Assembly (NCBI GenBank): GCA_947474485.1
Contig: CANJJP010000063.1
Span: forward strand, 1 to 7,888
Reading direction: 5' to 3'
Source: Bacteroidota bacterium
Lineage (GTDB): Bacteria; Bacteroidota; Bacteroidia; B-17B0; Aurantibacillaceae
DNA: 7,888 bases
This document shows positions 7,360-7,888 of the stretch, piece after piece; the stretch's first letter is position 1; the number at the start of each line of letters is the position of its first letter. A model generated the notes under the pieces. The model saw only the letters and a program-made list of their open reading frames with translations, had not been told where the DNA came from and ran no database searches. The position numbers were made by a program, and so were the translations under genes.

Positions 7360-7888
7360 TGAACGACGAAATAGAAGACATAGAATTACAAGACGAAGAA
7401 GAGCAAGGTCTTTACGAACATCACAGATTAGTAGTAGAAAAAGGGCAAGAGATGATTCGCATTGACAAGTACATTGTTAATCGAATTCAAAATGCTACGC
7501 GTAATAAAGTACAAAATGCAATTGATGCAGGCAATGTAAAGGTTAACGAAAAAGCTGTAAAATCAAATTACAAAATTAAGCCACACGATGTAATCACCAT
7601 TTTTTATGGTCACCCACCACGTGATAAAGAAATTGTTCCTGAAAATATTCCATTAAATATTGTTTATGAAGACAATGATGTTGTTGTTGTAAATAAAGAG
7701 CCGGGCATGGTAGTACATCCTGCTTACGGTCATTATAGCGGGACATTAGTGCATGCACTTGCTTACCATTTTAAAAATTTACCAGAGAACACACAAATTA
7801 TTAATGGAGAAGAAATTTCTCGTCCTGGTTTATTACATCGTATAGATAAAAACACTTCAGGTATTTTAATTATTGCGAAAAACGAAAA
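7359..7888 (+). CDS. rluD: RluD-type 23S rRNA pseudouridine synthase (partial, C-terminus beyond the right edge)
   Basis: This RluA-family enzyme converts uridines to pseudouridine in RNA; RluD itself modifies helix 69 of 23S rRNA. I read 176 codons to the right edge. An acidic N-terminal tail (1-18) precedes an S4 RNA-binding domain at about 33-82 (IRIDKYIVNR through GNVKVNEKAVKSN). The start of the catalytic domain follows at about 100 (IVYEDNDVVVVNKEPGMVVHP). The signature motif HRIDKNTSGIL at 160-170 contains the expected catalytic aspartate D163. GTG 7359 is chosen as start because it shares its G with the TAG stop of the preceding gene (TAGTG) and gives the acidic tail plus LYEHHRLVVEKGQ lead-in usual for Bacteroidota members. 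The next in-frame ATG (residue 32) would clip the S4 domain. Coupled translation with the T9SS gene is likely. The S4 domain argues for RluD or RluC rather than RluA; the exact target position is inferred from family resemblance. Confidence 0.93.
   Translation, partial: MNDEIEDIELQDEEEQGLYEHHRLVVEKGQEMIRIDKYIVNRIQNATRNKVQNAIDAGNVKVNEKAVKSNYKIKPHDVITIFYGHPPRDKEIVPENIPLNIVYEDNDVVVVNKEPGMVVHPAYGHYSGTLVHALAYHFKNLPENTQIINGEEISRPGLLHRIDKNTSGILIIAKNE

Overview
The window is an AT-rich stretch of a Bacteroidota chromosome, most likely a Flavobacteriales-like or related lineage. The best evidence is a secreted protein carrying a type IX secretion C-terminal sorting domain, a system confined largely to this phylum. 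Also consistent are the poor use of Shine-Dalgarno sites, the Bacteroidota-like wording of CarB and RluD, and a TPR-SpoIIE phosphatase of a kind common there. The species cannot be named from the sequence alone.

Layout: (1) Positions 1-2632, minus strand, hold most of carB (carbamoyl-phosphate synthase large chain), whose C-terminus runs off the left edge. (2) Positions 2633-2839 separate carB from a divergent plus-strand gene; part of this gap looks like coding sequence belonging to that next gene. (3) Positions 2840-4522, plus strand, encode a TPR-coiled coil-SpoIIE/PP2C phosphatase. (4) After an 88-base gap with a possible promoter, a tightly packed plus-strand cluster runs to the right edge. 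It contains a membrane-anchored three-PASTA protein (4611-5420), a T9SS-sorted secreted protein (5407-7359) and the start of an RluD-type pseudouridine synthase (7359-7888, cut by the edge). The two junctions in this cluster overlap by 14 (or 8) bases and by 1 base, so the three genes are probably co-transcribed and translationally coupled.

Functionally the window mixes pyrimidine/arginine precursor synthesis (CarB), signalling (the phosphatase), envelope functions (PASTA and T9SS proteins) and 23S rRNA modification (RluD). I see no mobile element, CRISPR array, tRNA, rRNA, phage gene or recognisable defence system. Most of the region is ordinary core genome. The points most worth a second look are the unresolved 5' end of the phosphatase gene, where TPR-like coding continues upstream with no standard start codon and an in-frame amber lies beyond it, and the coupling of a secreted protein of unknown function between a PASTA protein and rluD.
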